DNA of 64,000 nt from Streptomyces sp. TLI_105 (GCF_900105415.1 NZ_FNSM01000001.1:3200501-3264500); one strand, 5' to 3'. Counted from the stretch's first letter, positions 26,236 to 38,718 are shown. Numbers and translations are program-made. The notes: generated by a model not told the origin, from the letters alone.

Positions 26236-26616
26236 TCACCCTCCGAGCAGGGCGCCGACGGCCTGCCCCACGGCCACGCCCGAGGCGAGGATCCCGGTCA
26301 CCGCGCCCGCGTCCGTGAGGGCGCGGCGCAGGGCGGCGAGCCGTCCGGTGCCCGCGCGTCCGGTGCCCTCGATCTCGTCCTCGGCGTCGGAGAGTTCGGC
26401 GTCGAGCGCGGTCGTCTGCTCGGAGGGGACGACGCCCTCCAGGTCGGCGCGGAGCCGGCGGATGGCCCGGAGGAGCTCCTCCTGCCGGGCGTCACGGGCG
26501 GGCTGCGTGCCGTTCACCGTGCTGGTGACGGTGTTGTGGTCGCCGATGGTGACGTTCCCGCTGGTGTTGGTGACGTGAATGCCGCCACGGTCGCGGGAGT
26601 TCCCTGTCTCAGCCAC
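26236..26616 (-). CDS. DUF5955-like small protein with NTxGNVTxGxHNTVTS tag
   Basis: This 126-residue protein begins with a tag rich in Asn, Thr and Gly (residues about 12-33, core GNVTIGDHNTVTS), then a helical pair (ARQEELLRAIRRLRADLEG and DAELSDAEDEIEG), then a Gly/Ala hydrophobic C-terminus ([24 protein letters not shown]). It overlaps the upstream gene by 8 bp and leaves 1 nt before the next one, so the three are co-translated. The same tag ends the 578-residue protein upstream, and the DNA of both tags is about 79% identical (26521-26586 against 26651-26716). I infer interaction between the tags. DUF5955 is my best family name, from memory. Confidence 0.72.
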   Translation of the reverse strand: MAETGNSRDRGGIHVTNTSGNVTIGDHNTVTSTVNGTQPARDARQEELLRAIRRLRADLEGVVPSEQTTALDAELSDAEDEIEGTGRAGTGRLAALRRALTDAGAVTGILASGVAVGQAVGALLGG

Positions 26617-28345
26617 GGTCGCCTCCGGTCGTGGAAGTGGTGAAGGTCTTGCTGGTGACGGTGTTGTGGTGCCCGACGGTGACGTTCCCCTTGGTGTTCT
26701 CGATGAACGTGCCGCCCTCGGCCACGTGGACGATCTTCTGCTCGAACTCGGCGGTCTCGTAACCGGCTTCGCGGAGCGCGAGCGTCACGCCGTTCGCGAC
26801 ACGGTCCTGCACGCTCTTCAGGTAGCGGCTGACGTCCATCTCCTGGAAGAGGGAGGCCTCGTCGTCGGAGCCGAGCTCGCGGATCGAGATCCACGGCCCC
26901 TCGGGCAGCGCGCCCGCGTGACCGGCGGTGAGCACCCGCCACAGCTGGGCGAGCGCGCGCCAGAGCGTGACCACGGCCTGCCCGGCCGAGCGCGGGGTCT
27001 GCCCGAGCGCCCAGACGGCCTTGCCGAAGTGGTGGTTGTGCCGGTAGCGGTGGGCGATCCGGTCGGCGTACCGGTAGAGCCGCTTCACCGGCCGCAGGAC
27101 GTGCGGGGCGACCTCCAGCATCAGCATGCCGCCCTGGGTGTGGACGCGGACGAAGACCGTGGTGACGATCTCCTCGCCCCAGCCGCCGACCCGGATGCGG
27201 AGGAAGTGACGGCGGGTCTCGCCGCCCTCCTCGATGGCGCGCGAGCGGTGCGCCTCGAAGTCCTCGGGGGTGTACGGGGCGGCCGTGCGGGCCGGCAGTC
27301 CGTCGACGGGCAGGAAGACGACCTCGTCGATCTCCAGCTCGCGCAGCCGGTCCCGTACGGCCGCCTGGAGCTGCGGCGAGCCGTGGAGGGAGGGCACGCG
27401 GAGCGCCTCCAGGAGGGGGACGACGTGCCGCAGGACGGCGCTGTTGTCGAGCGGTTCGGGCGCCTTGCCGTCGAGGTTCTTGCGGGGGCGCAGCTCGACG
27501 GAGAGCGACCAGGGCTCGTACGGGGAGCCGGCGCCGCAGAAGGGGACGTCGGCGTCGTACATGATCAGCCGGGCGTGCTGTTCGACCCGGATCCGGTCGC
27601 GCAGCCGGCGGAAGCGGGCGCTCTCGGTCTGCTCGGCCGGGTCGGAGCGCTGGTCGGCGAAGCGCTCGCGGGACAGCTCCTGGGTGAGCGCGCGGGCGAA
27701 CTGGCCGCGCTGGGCGGCCACCGCCCAGGCCACGAGGAGCGGCACGGCGATGGTGATCCACACCTCCAGCGGACCGATGCCCCACATCTCCTGGGCGGCG
27801 AGTTCGACCGCGAGGCCGACGAACTCTCCGGCCTCGCCGGTTTCGCCGAGGAACTCCCAGCCGGACCCGTCGTCGCCGAACGCCAGGAAGAAGAGCAGCA
27901 GCGCGGACTGGACGAACATCAGCCGCCCGTACCAGCGCAGCAGGAACGCGGAGACGATCCGGTAGACGGGGGCGGTGGCGGACCGGCCGCGCACCCAGCG
28001 GGCGATGCCGAGCACCAGGAAGGGTGTGAGGAGGAGCGCGATCAGGCCCTTGGTGAGGGGGATCGCGACGATCCAGAGGGCGAGGACGCCGGCGGCCCAG
28101 CCGAGTTCGACGCGGCGGGCGCGCAGCGCGTGGGCGAGGACGCGGCTCGCGTCGTAGCCGAGGGAGGGGGCGGCGAAGCGCTCCTCGTGGACGTACAGCT
28201 GATCGATGACCGCGTCACGGAATCCGTCGTCGAGGTACGTACCGGCGCAGAGCATGCGGGTCGCCTCGCTGGCGGCCGGTAAGCGGCGCGGGTCGACGGC
28301 GGACGACGGTCCGCCGGACTGGTGGGGTACGAACGACTGCGGCAA
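26609..28345 (-). CDS. Large membrane protein ending in the NTxGNVTxGxHNTVTS tag
   Basis: This 578-residue protein has an N-terminal cytoplasmic part, four hydrophobic segments between residues 80 and 220 (including LGWAAGVLALWIVAIPL and GLIALLLTPFLVLGIARWV), a long soluble region of about 330 residues (with RHFLRIRVGGWGEEIVTTVFVRVHTQGGMLMLEVAPHVL), and a C-terminal Asn/Thr/Gly tag with core GNVTVGHHNTVTS. I do not recognise the soluble domain. The start is unsure: TTG at 28345 gives the longest form with G-rich sequence close by, while an ATG at 28255 has GAGG 8 nt upstream. It heads the three-gene operon running down to 25056. Confidence 0.72.
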   Translation of the reverse strand: MPQSFVPHQSGGPSSAVDPRRLPAASEATRMLCAGTYLDDGFRDAVIDQLYVHEERFAAPSLGYDASRVLAHALRARRVELGWAAGVLALWIVAIPLTKGLIALLLTPFLVLGIARWVRGRSATAPVYRIVSAFLLRWYGRLMFVQSALLLFFLAFGDDGSGWEFLGETGEAGEFVGLAVELAAQEMWGIGPLEVWITIAVPLLVAWAVAAQRGQFARALTQELSRERFADQRSDPAEQTESARFRRLRDRIRVEQHARLIMYDADVPFCGAGSPYEPWSLSVELRPRKNLDGKAPEPLDNSAVLRHVVPLLEALRVPSLHGSPQLQAAVRDRLRELEIDEVVFLPVDGLPARTAAPYTPEDFEAHRSRAIEEGGETRRHFLRIRVGGWGEEIVTTVFVRVHTQGGMLMLEVAPHVLRPVKRLYRYADRIAHRYRHNHHFGKAVWALGQTPRSAGQAVVTLWRALAQLWRVLTAGHAGALPEGPWISIRELGSDDEASLFQEMDVSRYLKSVQDRVANGVTLALREAGYETAEFEQKIVHVAEGGTFIENTKGNVTVGHHNTVTSKTFTTSTTGGDRG

Positions 28346-28450
28346 AACTCCCCCGATGGTGTGGAACCGTCCATGTTTCCGGCCCAGTTGGCCGGGAACC
28401 GAGGGGACAGCATAGGGGAGGCGGGAGTTCCGTGTCGGCCCGGAAAACGA

Positions 28451-28490
28451 CGCCCCCGGGCCGTACGGTCGGTCGTACGGTCCGGGGGCG
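28451..28490 (-). terminator. Hairpin terminator after mdh
   Basis: CGCCCCCGGGCCGTACG (28451-28467) pairs with CGTACGGTCCGGGGGCG (28474-28490) with one G-T mismatch, forming a 17-bp stem with a 6-nt loop 27 bp past the mdh stop. Confidence 0.8.
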
Positions 28491-28516
28491 CCGGGAGTGT
28501 GAAGCTGCGGTCAGCT

Positions 28517-29787
<1,271 letters not shown>

Positions 29788-29827
29788 ACGGCGCCCGCCC
29801 TCCCACGGGGGAGAGGGCGGGCGCCGT
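29788..29827 (-). terminator. Hairpin terminator after folD-DUF3017 operon
   Basis: ACGGCGCCCGCCCTC (29788-29802) and GAGGGCGGGCGCCGT (29813-29827) form a perfect 15-bp stem with a 10-nt loop, 19 bp past the DUF3017 stop. Confidence 0.85.
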
Positions 29828-29845
29828 GCTTCACATGGGGGGCGG

Positions 29846-30370
29846 CTACGTCACCGTCAGGTGGAGCACGTCCTCCAGGAACGGGATCCGCAGCCACGGC
29901 TCCGGCTGCACCATGAGCGCGAGCAGCACGATCAGGCCGCCCATCACCCCGTACGTGATCATGTCCGTGAAGCGGGAGCGGACGGCCAGCATGCCGACGG
30001 ACGGCAGCGCCCGCCGCAAGGCCGCGCCCGTGAGGAGCGCCGCGCCGACCAGGATCGCCCCGACCCGGAAGGCCTGCGGGAACGGATCCGTCCCCACCAC
30101 GAGCAGGCCGAGCCCCGCGAGCACGAGGACGGTGAGCAGCGGCCACTGGCGCGCGGGCGCCGGCGCGTCGCCGGGGGCCGCCCGGCCGCCGCCCTCGGGG
30201 CGCGCGGTGTCGGTGGTGAGCCGCTGCCGCGGACCGCGCTTCGCCCCGCCCTCCGCCGCGCCGCCCGCGTCCGTACCGTCGACGGTTTCCGTACCGCCCG
30301 CGGTGTCCGCGCTCTCCACGACGTCCGCGCCGTCCGGGTTGCCGGGCGTCCCCGGGGTCCCGGAGGTCAC
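29846..30370 (-). CDS. DUF3017 membrane protein
   Basis: This 174-residue protein has a disordered N-terminal 75 residues (Gly/Asp/Thr/Pro-rich) and three membrane helices: about 80-98 (WPLLTVLVLAGLGLLVVG), 103-122 (FRVGAILVGAALLTGAAL) and 140-160 (MITYGVMGGLIVLLALMV). The short membrane core and its place directly after folD fit DUF3017, which follows folD in Streptomyces. The GTG at 30370 is separated from the folD stop by a single nucleotide, so translation is coupled. The function is unknown; the only strong clue is its fixed linkage to folD. Confidence 0.78.
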   Translation of the reverse strand: MTSGTPGTPGNPDGADVVESADTAGGTETVDGTDAGGAAEGGAKRGPRQRLTTDTARPEGGGRAAPGDAPAPARQWPLLTVLVLAGLGLLVVGTDPFPQAFRVGAILVGAALLTGAALRRALPSVGMLAVRSRFTDMITYGVMGGLIVLLALMVQPEPWLRIPFLEDVLHLTVT

Positions 30371-30371
30371 C

Positions 30372-31232
30372 TCAGAGCGCCGCGGCCGCGCGCTCGGCGG
30401 CCTCGACGACGTTGACGAGGAGCTGCGCACGGGTCATCGGGCCCACGCCGCCGGGGTTCGGGGAGATCCAGGCGGCCACCTCGGCGACGCCCGGGTCCAC
30501 GTCGCCGACGATCTTGCCCTCGCCGTTGCGGGAGACGCCGACGTCGAGGACGGCCGCGCCCGGCTTCACGTCCTCCGGCTTGATCAGGTGCGGCACGCCG
30601 GCCGCCGCGACGATGATGTCGGCGTTGCGCAGGTGCGCCGAGAGGTCCCGGGTGCCGGTGTGGCACTGGGTCACGGTCGCGTTCTCGGAGCGACGGGTCA
30701 GGATGAGCGGCATCGGGCGCCCGATGGTGACACCGCGGCCGACGACCACGACCTCGGCGCCGTTGATCTCCACGCCGTGGGCGCGGAGCAGGGTGACGAT
30801 GCCGTTCGGCGTGCAGGGCAGCGGCGCGGGCTCGTTGAGGACGAGCCGGCCGAGGTTGGTCGGGTGCAGGCCGTCCGCGTCCTTGGCCGGGTCCATCAGC
30901 TCCAGGATGCGGTTCTCGTCGATGCCCTTGGGCAGCGGCAGTTGGACGATGTAGCCGGTGCAGGCCGGGTCCTCGTTGAGCTCCCGTACGACCGCCTCGA
31001 TCTCCTCCTGGGTGGCGGTGCCCGGCAGGGTGCGCTGGATGGAGGCGAGACCGACCTCCGCGCAGTCGCGGTGCTTTCCGGCGACGTACTTCTGGCTGGC
31101 CGGGTCGTCGCCGACCAGGACCGTGCCGAGGCCGGGCGTGATGCCCTTCTCCTTGAGGGCCGCCACACGGACGGTCAGATCGGACTTGATCGAGGCTGCG
31201 GTGGCCTTGCCATCGAGAATCTGGGCGCTCAT
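30372..31232 (-). CDS. folD: Bifunctional methylene-THF dehydrogenase / methenyl-THF cyclohydrolase
   Basis: This 286-residue enzyme interconverts 5,10-methylene-THF and 10-formyl-THF, feeding purine synthesis (PurN and PurH use the formyl group). Motifs: [24 protein letters not shown] with the catalytic Lys, [27 protein letters not shown] (Rossmann loop), and the C-terminal [15 protein letters not shown]. The ATG at 31232 follows GGGAGGATG with good spacing. It is the first gene of a two-gene operon with DUF3017. No ZTP aptamer is present in its 5' region, unlike glyA. Confidence 0.95.
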   Translation of the reverse strand: MSAQILDGKATAASIKSDLTVRVAALKEKGITPGLGTVLVGDDPASQKYVAGKHRDCAEVGLASIQRTLPGTATQEEIEAVVRELNEDPACTGYIVQLPLPKGIDENRILELMDPAKDADGLHPTNLGRLVLNEPAPLPCTPNGIVTLLRAHGVEINGAEVVVVGRGVTIGRPMPLILTRRSENATVTQCHTGTRDLSAHLRNADIIVAAAGVPHLIKPEDVKPGAAVLDVGVSRNGEGKIVGDVDPGVAEVAAWISPNPGGVGPMTRAQLLVNVVEAAERAAAAL

Positions 31233-31482
31233 GGAGACATCCTCCCGGATGACCCCCGCCTTGTTCCAATTCGCTCACGAGGAGCGGCGGGCGATGCGGA
31301 GCGAGAAGTTGCACTTGCACAACTCCGCTGCGTATCGACTGGACAAAATCTCGCCATTGCGACGACGATGACCGGCGTAGTAGCGCGGAAAGTGCCGGGG
31401 GGAAATCCGCTCAAATGCCGTGAAAGTCCTCCGCGCGGGCCGCGTCGTCCCCGCACAGAGAAATTCACGGAGGAATCCCGCG

Positions 31483-32061
31483 ATGAGCTTCGGCGATCCG
31501 AACAACCCCTACGGCCAGCCGCAGGGACAGGGACAGCAGCCGGGCTACGGCTACCCGCAGCAGGCCCCGCAGGGCGTGCCGCAGCAGGGCTACGGCTACC
31601 CGGCGGCCCCGGCGTACGGCGGCTACCCGGGCGCGGCCATGGAGATGCCGGGCAGCGTCAAGAGCGCGCGCGTGATCCTGTGGATCATGAGCGCCCTCAA
31701 CCTGCTGGGCGGCTTCGGCGCGATCGCCCTCTCCTTCACCTTCTCCAGCGAGCTGGAGAAGTCGGGCTCCCTGTCCGGCGACGAGGAGACCTTCGCGAAC
31801 CTGGGCCAGGGCATCATGATCGGCGCCGGCATCGTCTCGCTGATCTTCGCGATCCTCGGCATGGTGCTCGCCGCCAAGTTCAACTCCGGTGGCAACGGCG
31901 TCCGGATCGGCGCGATCGTCTGGGCCTCCTTCGCGGTGCTGTTCAGCCTGTTCTCGCTGCCGCTCGGCATCGTCAGCCTCGCGCTCGGCGTCCTCGTCAT
32001 CGTCTTCGTGGCGAAGTCGGACGGCTCGGCCTGGTTCAACCGGAACAGGCAGCAGTACTGA
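31483..32061 (+). CDS. Membrane protein with Gly/Pro/Gln/Tyr-rich N-terminus
   Basis: This 192-residue protein has a low-complexity head of about 55 residues (PYGQPQGQGQQPGYGYPQQ style repeats) followed by three or four membrane helices: 63-85 (ARVILWIMSALNLLGGFGAIAL), about 112-138, and a long hydrophobic run from 150 to 180. Such heads are common on actinomycete membrane proteins that gather at septa or tips. The ATG at 31483 follows GGAGG with a 9-nt spacer. The gene is divergent from folD and convergent with the DUF2079 gene across a perfect palindromic terminator. No functional family was recognised. Confidence 0.75.
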   Translation: MSFGDPNNPYGQPQGQGQQPGYGYPQQAPQGVPQQGYGYPAAPAYGGYPGAAMEMPGSVKSARVILWIMSALNLLGGFGAIALSFTFSSELEKSGSLSGDEETFANLGQGIMIGAGIVSLIFAILGMVLAAKFNSGGNGVRIGAIVWASFAVLFSLFSLPLGIVSLALGVLVIVFVAKSDGSAWFNRNRQQY

Positions 32062-32075
32062 GCCTGACGCACGCC

Positions 32076-32109
32076 TGAGGGGCGGGATCCGTACGGATCC
32101 CGCCCCTCA
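32076..32109. terminator. Perfect 34-bp palindrome, bidirectional terminator
   Basis: TGAGGGGCGGGATCC (32076-32090) and GGATCCCGCCCCTCA (32095-32109) flank GTAC; the whole 34 bp is a perfect palindrome. It lies between two convergent genes, 15 bp past one stop and 7 bp past the other, and can end transcription on both strands. Confidence 0.88.
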
Positions 32110-32115
32110 CGCGCG

Positions 32116-33552
32116 TCACCGCCGCTTCAGGACCGCGAAGCCGTCCGAGCGGTGGGTGATCTCGTACCGCGCCTCCGGATGCAGCTGCGAAGCCAGCTGC
32201 GCCGGATCCGACACCTGTTGCCCCCAGCCCCGCAGGTCGAAGGCGAGATAGTCCGGGGTGGCGCCCTTCGACGTGCCCACCCAGTAGACCCGGTGGTCCG
32301 CCGTGAGGTGCGCGAGGAGCGAGACGTCCGCCTCGACGCTCGCCCCCTCCGGCACGGCGTCGACCGCCGCCCGCGCCTCCAGGGTCCGGGTGTCCGTCCG
32401 GTACGTCTCCGACTTCATCAGCTCCCGCAGCGGCAGGTTCGCGGCGAGGACGAGCGCGACCGCCGTCGCGACCGGGATCACGACCTTGCCGTACGAGACG
32501 AGCCAGGCGCGCGGCGAGGTGCGGACCGAGCGGACGCCGTCCACGAGGGCCAGGAAGACGACCGGCATCAGGATCGCGCTGTAGTGCCAGTGCATGCCCC
32601 AGTGGTTGGCGTCCTGGGAGAGGAAGCGCCAGCCCAGGGTCGGCAGGACGAGCAGGACCAGCGGGGAGCGCAGGGCGAGGAAGCCGGTGATCGCGAGCAG
32701 GTAGAAGACCATCTCCCACCGCTCGCCCGAGGCGAGGGCGTCACCGATGACCTGCCCGAAGGAGGTGTCGGCGCCCTGGCCGGTCTTCTCGATCTTGGCC
32801 CAGTAGTCGTACTGGCCGAGCCGGCTCGCCGCCGGGATCAGGACGAGGACCGTCAGCGCGAAGGCCGCCACGCCGAAGCCGGCCAGGGCGGCGCCGAGGC
32901 GCCGCTGTCCCTTCAGGAAGAGGACCGCGCCGACCATGGCGACGGTGAGGCCCATGTCCTCCTTGACGAGGACGAGCGGAACGGACCAGGCGGCGGCCGC
33001 GGTCCAGCGCCCGAGGAGCAGGGCCCGGCAGGCCAGGGCGAGCAGCGGGACGGCGAAGGCGATCTCGTGGAAGTCGGACTTGACGGCCTCCTGGAGCCCC
33101 CAGGAGAGGCCGTAGGCGACGGTCAGGCCGATGCCTGCGGCCCGGCTGCCGAGGATCTGCTGCGTGGTGCGGCCCACGACGACGGCGGAGGCGGCGAAGA
33201 GCGCGGCCTGCCCGAGGAGCAGTGCGGCGGGCGAGGACCAGATCCAGTAGAGCGGCGCGAGGAGGGCGGTGACGGGGCTGAAGTGGTCGCCGAGTATCTG
33301 GAAGCCGGGGCCCTTGATGTCGACGACGGGGGCGCGGAACTCGGCGTACGCCCGGACGGACTGCCCGAAGATCCCGAGGTCCCAGGAGGGCGTGCGGAAG
33401 TGCGCGTACTGCACCCAGGAGTACAGGAAGTACAGGCCGCAGAGGACGCCCGCGAGGATCAGGTACGGGCGGAGCGGGGCCGGGGCGAGGCCGTCGGACG
33501 GGTCCGTGTCGGCGGTGTCCGCCGGGGGCCTGTTCAGTACGTCCAACACCAC
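32116..33552 (-). CDS. DUF2079 multi-pass membrane protein
   Basis: This protein of about 478 residues has around ten membrane helices in its first 390 residues and a soluble extracytoplasmic tail. RTPSWDLGIFGQSVRAYAEF followed by GDHFSPVTALLAPLYWIW is the DUF2079 signature and resembles GT-C glycosyltransferase-like membrane proteins, with the Asp of WDLGIF in the place of the usual catalytic acidic residue. VKSDFHEIAFAVPLL and QDANHWGMHWHYSAILMPV are further conserved blocks. The donor and acceptor are unknown. The start is uncertain: GTG codons at 33552 and 33549 follow GGGGGAC closely, and the frame is open up to 33585. Confidence 0.8.
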   Translation of the reverse strand: MVLDVLNRPPADTADTDPSDGLAPAPLRPYLILAGVLCGLYFLYSWVQYAHFRTPSWDLGIFGQSVRAYAEFRAPVVDIKGPGFQILGDHFSPVTALLAPLYWIWSSPAALLLGQAALFAASAVVVGRTTQQILGSRAAGIGLTVAYGLSWGLQEAVKSDFHEIAFAVPLLALACRALLLGRWTAAAAWSVPLVLVKEDMGLTVAMVGAVLFLKGQRRLGAALAGFGVAAFALTVLVLIPAASRLGQYDYWAKIEKTGQGADTSFGQVIGDALASGERWEMVFYLLAITGFLALRSPLVLLVLPTLGWRFLSQDANHWGMHWHYSAILMPVVFLALVDGVRSVRTSPRAWLVSYGKVVIPVATAVALVLAANLPLRELMKSETYRTDTRTLEARAAVDAVPEGASVEADVSLLAHLTADHRVYWVGTSKGATPDYLAFDLRGWGQQVSDPAQLASQLHPEARYEITHRSDGFAVLKRR

Positions 33553-33643
33553 GTCCCCCACTAACGGCGGCCGACAAAAGAGCAACCCATTAGACCAGAG
33601 TCCACCCGTTCGGCGGATCTGCCGCCGGGCCCGGGAACGGGAG

Positions 33644-33677
33644 CGGCCCGCCCGTACCCCTGGGTACGGGCGGGCCG
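33644..33677 (-). terminator. Hairpin terminator after purNH
   Basis: CGGCCCGCCCGTACCC (33644-33659) and GGGTACGGGCGGGCCG (33662-33677) form a perfect stem of up to 16 bp about 30 bp past the purH stop. Confidence 0.85.
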
Positions 33678-33705
33678 TCCGTCACCGGCCTCGGGTTGGT
33701 GGGGC

Positions 33706-35269
<1,564 letters not shown>

Positions 35270-35295
<26 letters not shown>

Positions 35296-35899
35296 GAACC
35301 TTTCGTCCCTCAATGCGGTAGCCGTGCCGGGCGAGGCGCCCCACGACGTCGACGAGCAGCGAGCGCTCGACTTCCTTGATGCGCTCGTGCAGAGCGGCTT
35401 CATCGTCCTCGTCCCGCACCTCGACCACGCCCTGGGCGATGATCGGGCCGGTGTCGACACCGTCGTCGACGAAGTGGACGGTGCATCCGGTGACCTTCGC
35501 GCCGTAGGCGAGGGCGTCACGCACCCCGTGGGCACCGGGAAAACTGGGGAGGAGCGCCGGGTGGGTGTTGACGACCCGGCCGCCGAAGCGGGCGAGGAAC
35601 TCCTTGCCGACGATCTTCATGAACCCGGCCGAGACGACGAGGTCCGGCTCGTACGCGGCGGTGGCCTCGGTCAGCGCGCGGTCCCACTCCTGGCGGGTCG
35701 CGTGGTCCTTCACCCTGCACACGAAGGTCGGCAGCCCGGCGCGCTCGGCGCGCTCCAGGCCGACGATGGAGTCGCGGTCGGCGCCGACGGCGACGATCTC
35801 GGCGCCGTACCCCTCGGGGTCGGCGGCGATGGCGTCGAGGAGGGCCTGCAGATTGGTACCGGACCCGGAGACCAGGACGACGAGGCGGGCGGCAGCCAC
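35270..35899 (-). CDS. purN: Phosphoribosylglycinamide formyltransferase
   Basis: This 209-residue enzyme formylates GAR with 10-formyl-THF. It begins [19 protein letters not shown] (phosphate-binding loop) and contains [37 protein letters not shown] with the catalytic Asn-His, plus the metal-linked Asp in [16 protein letters not shown]. The GTG at 35899 was chosen over a GTG at 35908 because GGAAAGAG then sits at a normal 8-nt spacing and the protein starts as in other PurN. It is the first gene of the purN-purH operon, which is closed by the hairpin at 33644. Confidence 0.93.
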
Positions 35900-36210
35900 A
35901 GGGGTCACTCTTTCCGTGGTGTTTGTGCGGTCGTACGAACGAATCGTGCCCCTTGATACGGGGAACCCTACGAATGGCTCGACCGTCAGCAACGATACCG
36001 GCACACGGGACGGCCCCCACGGGACGGGGGCGGAGCAGGGCGGTAGCGTCAGGGTCCGACGCCGGGCGCGCACCGGACCGGACGGGAGGTCGGAGCCGGT
36101 TCGGACGGCGGACGGCCCGGCGGACGAGCAGCAGACGAGACAGCACGAGACAGCAGCGGAGACCACGGGTGCGGTCGTGGTCGAGACGACAGAGGGAAGA
36201 CGTTCAGCAG
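35900..36210. other. Divergent intergenic region purN / membrane protein, no gene
   Basis: No convincing gene. For purN, TTGCTG (35992-35987) and TAGGGT (35970-35965) on the minus strand are spaced by 16 bp and form a possible promoter. The right part (36000-36200) is rich in short CGGAC and GAGAC repeats without clear structure. No riboswitch consensus was found. Confidence 0.35.
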
Positions 36211-36936
36211 ATGCCGGAACGCCAGTCCACGGACGACAACAACCCGTTCGCGCCACCGCCCGAGGGCAGGCCGGACCAGCCGTGGCAGCCGCGGCGACCG
36301 GAGGGCTCGGACGACGACGCGTCCGGCACCCCGGGCTCGTCGGGGCCGTCCGACGGCCGCTGGAGCCCGCGCCAGCCGGGCCCCTCGCAGGACGGCTTCG
36401 GCCGGGGACCGGAGCGGCAGGGCGGGCCGGAGGGCGGACCCGGGCAGGGCGGGCCCAAGCAGGGCCCGGGGATCCGCTGGGACCCGACGGACCCGGCGCA
36501 GCGAAGGGCGCGGTACGCGATCCTCTCCGGCATGTGGGGCTTCTTCTTCGCCATCTTCGACATTCCGGAGCTGGCGCTGCTGCTCGGCGCCCTCGGCCTC
36601 TACTGGTCGATCAGCTCGCTGCGCGCCAAGCCGAAGGCGGCCGAGGAACTGTCGCCGACATCACAGCCTCCGTCGGCGCAGCCCTCGCCGGGCCGGCCCT
36701 CGGGGCAGGGGGCGTCCGCCTCGACCCTGCCGCTCCGCTCGATGCGGACGGCGGCCATCAGCGGTCTCGTCGCGGCGAGCCTGGCGCTGATGATCGTCGC
36801 GGTGGGCTTCACCATGCAGCTCGTCTACCGCGACTTCTACCAGTGCCGCGACGACGCCCTGACCCACGCGGGCGAGCTGGCCTGCAACGACCTCCTGCCG
36901 AAGCCGCTGCGCGCGGGCTTCGGGGTACGGGACTAG
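36211..36936 (+). CDS. Proline-rich two-helix membrane protein
   Basis: This 241-residue protein has a disordered N-terminal 95 residues (Pro/Gly/Gln/Arg-rich), a short conserved [25 protein letters not shown] start of the structured part, a hydrophobic hairpin at about 108-135 ([22 protein letters not shown]), a Ser/Pro linker, and a second helix at about 178-204 ([25 protein letters not shown]). Two cysteines in the exposed C-terminal region (YQCRDD, LACNDL) may form a disulfide. The ATG at 36211 follows GAGGGAAG with a somewhat long spacer. Function unknown. It meets the convergent DUF6350 gene with a 10-bp gap. Confidence 0.75.
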   Translation: MPERQSTDDNNPFAPPPEGRPDQPWQPRRPEGSDDDASGTPGSSGPSDGRWSPRQPGPSQDGFGRGPERQGGPEGGPGQGGPKQGPGIRWDPTDPAQRRARYAILSGMWGFFFAIFDIPELALLLGALGLYWSISSLRAKPKAAEELSPTSQPPSAQPSPGRPSGQGASASTLPLRSMRTAAISGLVAASLALMIVAVGFTMQLVYRDFYQCRDDALTHAGELACNDLLPKPLRAGFGVRD

Positions 36937-36946
36937 TCGGCCGGCG

Positions 36947-38599
36947 TCAGTCGGTGGCGGGCGGCGGCGGCGGCGGCGAGGAAGGCTCCCAGGCCGCCGG
37001 GAGGTAGTCGTACGGCTCGTAGCCGGGGTCGTCGCCGAAGGGGTCGGCGTACGGAGCGGTGTACCGGTCGGTGTGCGGGGCGGCGGGCGCGTCGCCCCGC
37101 GGGTCCGGCCCGGTCCCGACCCCGGCGCCCCTGCCGGTGCCGGTCTCGGCCGTCGCCCGGGGCGCGGCCGCCTCCGGCCAGGCCTCCACGGGTCCGGACG
37201 GGGACGCCATGAGTCCGGACAGGGCCGCCATGAGTCTGGACGGGGTCGCCCTGAGTCCGGACGGGGCTCCCGCGAGTCCGGACGGGGCCGCCACGGGACC
37301 GTCCACCGCGAGGCCGTCCGCCACGGGGCCGTCCGCCACGGTGGACGCGGCCACGGGCACCGGCATCGGCGCCGGCATGGACGCGACCGAGGACCGGGGC
37401 TTCCTGGAGCGCGGGACCCGGCGGCCCCAGGCCCGTACCCCGAGCGCCACCGGCACCCCCGCGCAGGCCCCCCACAGCACCGCCGCCGCGCCCGCCTGCC
37501 ACCACACGGGGCCGAACGCCGAGAGCCGGCCGGTGCCGAGCGGGCCGCCCGCCGCGGCCGCCAGGACGGCGACGGCCGCCCCGCACGCCCCGGCCGCGCC
37601 GAGCGCCGTCAGGGCCGCGTCCCGGGCGGCCCAGGTCCGGGCGGCCCGGCCCGCCCGGCGCCCCTGGACCACCGCGGCGACCAGCGGGACCGCGGCGGCC
37701 GCCCAGTGGACCCAGCTGCCGCGCCCCTCGGCGGGCAGCGCCGCCAGGAGCGGGAAGGGCGGCACGGCCGGGTCGCCTGCGAGGCCCAGCGGGGTCGCGA
37801 GCGCTCCCGTGCCGAGGGCGAAGCCGGGCCCGAGGCCGTACGCGGCTCCCCAGACGGTCGCGTTCGGCAGCAGCGCCAGGACGAGCAGCAGCACCGTCAC
37901 CCGACCGGACCACTCCCCCGCGAGGCCTTCGAACGAGGCCTGCGCCCGGCCCGCGTGCCAGGCGAGCGAGACGGCCGCGACCACCGCGCCGCCGCCGAGC
38001 AGCGTCAGCGTCCCCAGCCCGGCGGCGCGCAGGGCGGCGGCGGCCTGCCGCTGCCCCGGCAGCGGGCGGCCGAGCGCCGTCCAGACGCCCGCGCCCGCCG
38101 CGCCGGTGACGACGGCGGGCAGCCAGAGTCCGGCCGTGACGAGGTCGGCGGGCAGCGGGCCGCTCTCGCTGTAGACCACGACGGCGGCCGCCACCAGCAG
38201 GTATCCCCCGGCGACGGCGGCGACGGCGCCGCCCGGCGAGGGGCGCGGCCGGGCCCCGTCGTCCCCCGGGTCGAGGGTGTCGCGGGCGGCCCGGTGCACC
38301 AGCCAGACGGGCAGGGCGGCGAGCAGCAGCGGGGCGATGCCGAGGGGGGCGGGCAGGCCGGACAGGGTGTCCGTGCGGACCAGGTCCACGCCGTGGGCGA
38401 GCAGCCAGATGCCGGCGGCGACGTGCAGGGCGCCGACGGGACCGCTGTCGGGGTACGGGGAGCTGATCCAGGCCGCGATCACCAGGACCGCGAGGGCGCC
38501 GAGGCCGAGTCCGGCGGCGACCCCGCCCCGGACGCAGGCGGTGGCGAGCGCGGCGGAACGGCCGCCCTGGACCAGGGGGTGCTCGGTCACATGGGTCAC
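36947..38599 (-). CDS. DUF6350 multi-pass membrane protein
   Basis: This 550-residue protein has about eleven membrane helices in residues 15-400 (for example [22 protein letters not shown] and [22 protein letters not shown]), with [20 protein letters not shown] as a conserved central loop. These features and its place beside purN fit DUF6350, once annotated as cell-division membrane proteins. The C-terminal 130 residues are cytoplasmic, Pro/Ala-rich, and contain a degenerate 7-residue SGLxAxP repeat encoded by five 21-bp DNA repeats. The GTG at 38599 has CAGCAT 6 nt upstream; a second GTG at 38590 is possible. Function unknown. Confidence 0.78.
   Translation of the reverse strand: MTHVTEHPLVQGGRSAALATACVRGGVAAGLGLGALAVLVIAAWISSPYPDSGPVGALHVAAGIWLLAHGVDLVRTDTLSGLPAPLGIAPLLLAALPVWLVHRAARDTLDPGDDGARPRPSPGGAVAAVAGGYLLVAAAVVVYSESGPLPADLVTAGLWLPAVVTGAAGAGVWTALGRPLPGQRQAAAALRAAGLGTLTLLGGGAVVAAVSLAWHAGRAQASFEGLAGEWSGRVTVLLLVLALLPNATVWGAAYGLGPGFALGTGALATPLGLAGDPAVPPFPLLAALPAEGRGSWVHWAAAAVPLVAAVVQGRRAGRAARTWAARDAALTALGAAGACGAAVAVLAAAAGGPLGTGRLSAFGPVWWQAGAAAVLWGACAGVPVALGVRAWGRRVPRSRKPRSSVASMPAPMPVPVAASTVADGPVADGLAVDGPVAAPSGLAGAPSGLRATPSRLMAALSGLMASPSGPVEAWPEAAAPRATAETGTGRGAGVGTGPDPRGDAPAAPHTDRYTAPYADPFGDDPGYEPYDYLPAAWEPSSPPPPPPATD
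37190..37295. repeat. Five 21-bp tandem repeats in the DUF6350 tail
   Basis: Units of about 21 bp around GTCCGGACGGGG recur at roughly 37190, 37211, 37232, 37253 and 37274 with a few changes. They keep the reading frame and give the repeated Ser-Gly-Leu-Met-Ala pattern of the cytoplasmic tail. Confidence 0.7.
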
Positions 38600-38718
38600 G
38601 GGGCCATGCTGCCAACGACACGCGCTTTCGCCGCGTAACAGGCAAACATCCGTTGTGTCGCCCAATATACGTTTATGTACTTTTCCGCCCAGAGCAGCTC
38701 TGCGGGAGGTCGACGTCG

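Noticed and set aside
31233..31482. ZTP riboswitch upstream of folD
   Set aside because: No CCUGGGCA block occurs on the minus strand, although folD is a common target of this class.
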